A DNA stretch of 15,658 nucleotides from the NCBI GenBank assembly GCA_964633145.1, contig CAZWFE010000047.1:1-15658 (forward strand). Direction: 5' to 3'. This document shows, piece by piece, positions 13,894-15,658 of the stretch. Numbering within the stretch: position 1 is the stretch's first letter; each line of letters begins with the position of its first letter. The position numbers were made by a program, and so were the translations under genes. The notes under the pieces were generated by a model. It worked only from the letters and a program-made list of their open reading frames with translations, was not told where the DNA came from and ran no database searches. The DNA comes from CAJXSD01 sp964633145. Lineage in GTDB: Bacteria > Pseudomonadota > Alphaproteobacteria > Rhodobacterales > Rhodobacteraceae.

Positions 13894-15048
13894 ATGACGA
13901 TTGTCCCAATAACATCCCCCGATCTTGACGCAGCCGAGGTATCGTGGTTTTCAGCCCTGTGTTCGGATGATTACGAATTTCTTGGTGTCCCTGACGGTAA
14001 ATTACGGTCATCTTGGGCCCATTGCAGCGCGATTGTACAAGAGGCCGAAGCACAGGGGTTTCGCAACATCCTATGCCCGTCATCCTATCAGGTTGGCCAA
14101 GATACGCTAAGTTTTGTGGCCGGATGCGCACCGATTACATCCGACATCAATATGTTGGCTGCTGTGCGTTGTGGCGAAATGCAACCCATAATGCTGGCAC
14201 GCACAATCGCGACGCTGGATCACATGCTGAATGGTCGATTGACCGTTAACATCATCAGCAGTGATTTTCCCGGAGAAAAGGCCGACAGCAGTTTTCGCTA
14301 TCAGCGATCACGCGAGGTTGTTGAAATCCTTAAGCAGGCCTGGACCCAAGATGAAATCAATTATCAAGGTCAGGTGTATAATTTCCAAGGACTGACAACG
14401 GATCCCGTGCGCCCCTATCAATCAGGCGGTCCGCTGTTGTATTTTGGTGGCTATTCCCCTGATGCGTTGGAACTGTGCGGGCAGCATTGCGATGTCTATT
14501 TGATGTGGCCCGAACCCAAGGATCAACTGGCCGAACGCATGAAGGCCGTTCACGCCGTGGCCGATCGCTACGGGCGCACCTTGGATTACGGTCTGCGCGT
14601 CCATGTGATTGTGCGCGACACCGAACAAGAGGCCCGCGAATATGCCCAACATATCGTATCAAAGCTGGACGATGAAGCAGGCAGCGCAATCCGCGAACGC
14701 GCACTAGACAGCGGGTCACTGGGTGTGTCCCATCAGGCCAAAAACCGTGATCTGGCGGATATGGAGGGGTTCATCGAACCCCATCTGTGGACCGGTGTTG
14801 GACGCGCACGTTCTGGATGCGGTGCTGCGATTGTTGGATCGACCGACCAAGTTCTAAGCGAATTAGAGGCCTATCAAAAAATGGGAATTCGCGCATTTAT
14901 CCTGTCCGGATATCCACATATTGATGAATGCCGCCACTTTGGCACCAAAGTGCTACCGCAAATGAAAACATGTTCGCTGCCAGATGCCTATGGCCGCGTC
15001 CCATCCCAACCCCCAATGACACCGCTAAGCGTAGGAGAACGCCGCTAA
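13894..15048 (+). CDS. smoC: SsuD-like FMNH2-dependent monooxygenase, probable sulfoquinovose monooxygenase
   Basis: This is a luciferase-like monooxygenase of 384 residues, close to alkanesulfonate monooxygenase SsuD throughout: DYEFLGVPDG, RTIATLDHMLNGRLTVNI, LLYFGGYSPDA, YGLRVHVIVRDT, LWTGVGRARSG and ILSGYPHIDE. SsuD's sulfonate/flavin-pocket residues Arg226, His228, Arg297 and Tyr331 have counterparts in Arg235, His237, Arg306 and Tyr340. SsuD Cys54 is not conserved (QVGQD around 66-70). The C-terminus is about 20 residues longer than SsuD. Such enzymes use reduced FMN and O2 to release sulfite. The one-base stop/start overlap with an aldo/keto reductase of SmoB type points to SmoC, which converts sulfoquinovose to 6-oxo-glucose and sulfite. 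It needs a flavin reductase, not seen here. AGGAA lies about seven bases before the ATG. A sulfonate substrate is well supported; the specific one is inferred. Confidence 0.82.
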   Translation: MTIVPITSPDLDAAEVSWFSALCSDDYEFLGVPDGKLRSSWAHCSAIVQEAEAQGFRNILCPSSYQVGQDTLSFVAGCAPITSDINMLAAVRCGEMQPIMLARTIATLDHMLNGRLTVNIISSDFPGEKADSSFRYQRSREVVEILKQAWTQDEINYQGQVYNFQGLTTDPVRPYQSGGPLLYFGGYSPDALELCGQHCDVYLMWPEPKDQLAERMKAVHAVADRYGRTLDYGLRVHVIVRDTEQEAREYAQHIVSKLDDEAGSAIRERALDSGSLGVSHQAKNRDLADMEGFIEPHLWTGVGRARSGCGAAIVGSTDQVLSELEAYQKMGIRAFILSGYPHIDECRHFGTKVLPQMKTCSLPDAYGRVPSQPPMTPLSVGERR

Positions 15049-15658
15049 TGGATCGTATTTCGATTACTTCTGACCTAGATTTTTCACGCATTGTTTACGG
15101 CATGTGGCGTTTGGGCGACGATGCTGACACCAGCGTCGACCACGTTCGCAATAAAATTGCGGCCTGTTTGGACCAAGGAATCACCACCATGGACCAAGCT
15201 GATATCTATGGCGGCTATGAAGCCGAAGAAATCCTAGGCGCAGCGCTCGCAGGTTCAGATCTGCGCAACAAAATCGAAATCGTGACGAAATGCGATATTG
15301 TTGCCCCCGTTGGCCGCTACAGCGATGCACGCGTGAAATATTATGACACCAGCCGCGCCCATATCAACGCATCCATTGATCATTCGCTACGATTGATGGG
15401 GATTGACCACATTGATTTGCTGTTGATCCACCGTCCAGATCCGATGATGGATCACAATGAAACCGGTGCCGCATTGGATGACGCAATCGCATCGGGCAAA
15501 GTGCGCAGCGTGGGTGTTTCAAATTTCCGCCCCTATGATTGGCAATTGCTGCAATCAGGGATGAAAAACAAACTGGTCACCAACCAAATCGAACTTAGCG
15601 TGACGGCCAATGACGGATTTACAAATGGTGATGTTGCGTTCCATCAGATGAACAATAC
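15048..15658 (+). CDS. smoB: Aldo/keto reductase, probable 6-oxo-glucose reductase (3' end beyond window)
   Basis: The first 203 residues of a TIM-barrel aldo/keto reductase are present; the remaining third or so lies past the edge. The catalytic tetrad is complete: Asp49, Tyr54 (MDQADIYGGYE), Lys81 (IVTKCDI) and His128 (LLLIHRPDP). GVSNFRPYDWQLL and TNQIELS are typical of the YdhF/SmoB-type branch. The ATG overlaps the monooxygenase stop by one base (TAATG), with AGGAG at 15033-15037, so the two are translationally coupled. In the sulfoquinovose monooxygenase pathway SmoB reduces the aldehyde 6-oxo-glucose to glucose with NADPH, in the cytoplasm. Recognition as SmoB rests on overall resemblance and this coupling; another aldehyde sugar is possible. 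Confidence 0.8.
   Translation, partial: MDRISITSDLDFSRIVYGMWRLGDDADTSVDHVRNKIAACLDQGITTMDQADIYGGYEAEEILGAALAGSDLRNKIEIVTKCDIVAPVGRYSDARVKYYDTSRAHINASIDHSLRLMGIDHIDLLLIHRPDPMMDHNETGAALDDAIASGKVRSVGVSNFRPYDWQLLQSGMKNKLVTNQIELSVTANDGFTNGDVAFHQMNN

Noticed and set aside
14357..14719. A 120-codon minus-strand reading frame inside the monooxygenase gene
   Set aside because: It is antisense to a clear SsuD-like gene and its Arg-rich, low-complexity translation resembles no family.

Overview
The window looks like accessory chromosomal or plasmid DNA from a marine alphaproteobacterium, most likely a roseobacter-group Rhodobacteraceae of moderate GC (around 50% by eye). This is inferred from the gene families present: a MttB-like methyltransferase, a TbpB-like lipoprotein, dipeptide-type ABC transporters and an SsuD-like/AKR pair. 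It is not a measured assignment. I recognise thirteen gene calls, most of them catabolic or transport genes with local regulators. I see no tRNA, rRNA or CRISPR.

Layout, left to right. Bases 1-311 hold what looks like the first few codons of an IS3-type transposase (minus strand), an AT-rich tract with two tandem DnaA-box-like repeats, and a terminator. A secreted lipoprotein (minus) and a YghU-type glutathione-dependent disulfide-bond oxidoreductase (minus) follow. A two-gene minus-strand operon then encodes a non-pyrrolysine MttB-family methyltransferase and a 3-hydroxyisobutyrate-dehydrogenase-like enzyme. A LysR regulator is divergent from it across a perfect inverted repeat, and is followed on the plus strand by an iodotyrosine-deiodinase-like nitroreductase. 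The nitroreductase converges, with overlapping stop codons, on a minus-strand ABC operon: Tat-exported family-5 binding protein, two permeases, and a fused double ATPase.

The right third, from 11979 to the edge, looks like one functional unit built around a divergent promoter region. Leftward lie a GntR/UTRA regulator and a Gfo/Idh/MocA protein. Rightward lie an SsuD-like flavin monooxygenase and, one base overlapping, an aldo/keto reductase cut by the window edge. The monooxygenase and reductase pair matches SmoC/SmoB of the oxidative sulfoquinovose (sulfo-SMO) pathway: SmoC releases sulfite from sulfoquinovose to give 6-oxo-glucose, and SmoB reduces that to glucose. In that context the Gfo/Idh/MocA protein is a good candidate for an NAD+-dependent sulfoquinovosidase (the GH188/SqgA type), which would make this a complete route from sulfoquinovosyl glycerol to glucose plus sulfite, with its own regulator. 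The expected flavin reductase and importer are not in the window and would have to lie beyond 15658 or elsewhere.

The left and middle operons (methyltransferase, dehydrogenase, deiodinase-like enzyme, ABC importer) have no certain substrate. Their combination suggests uptake and stripping of a methylated and/or halogenated amino-acid-like compound, but that is inference only.
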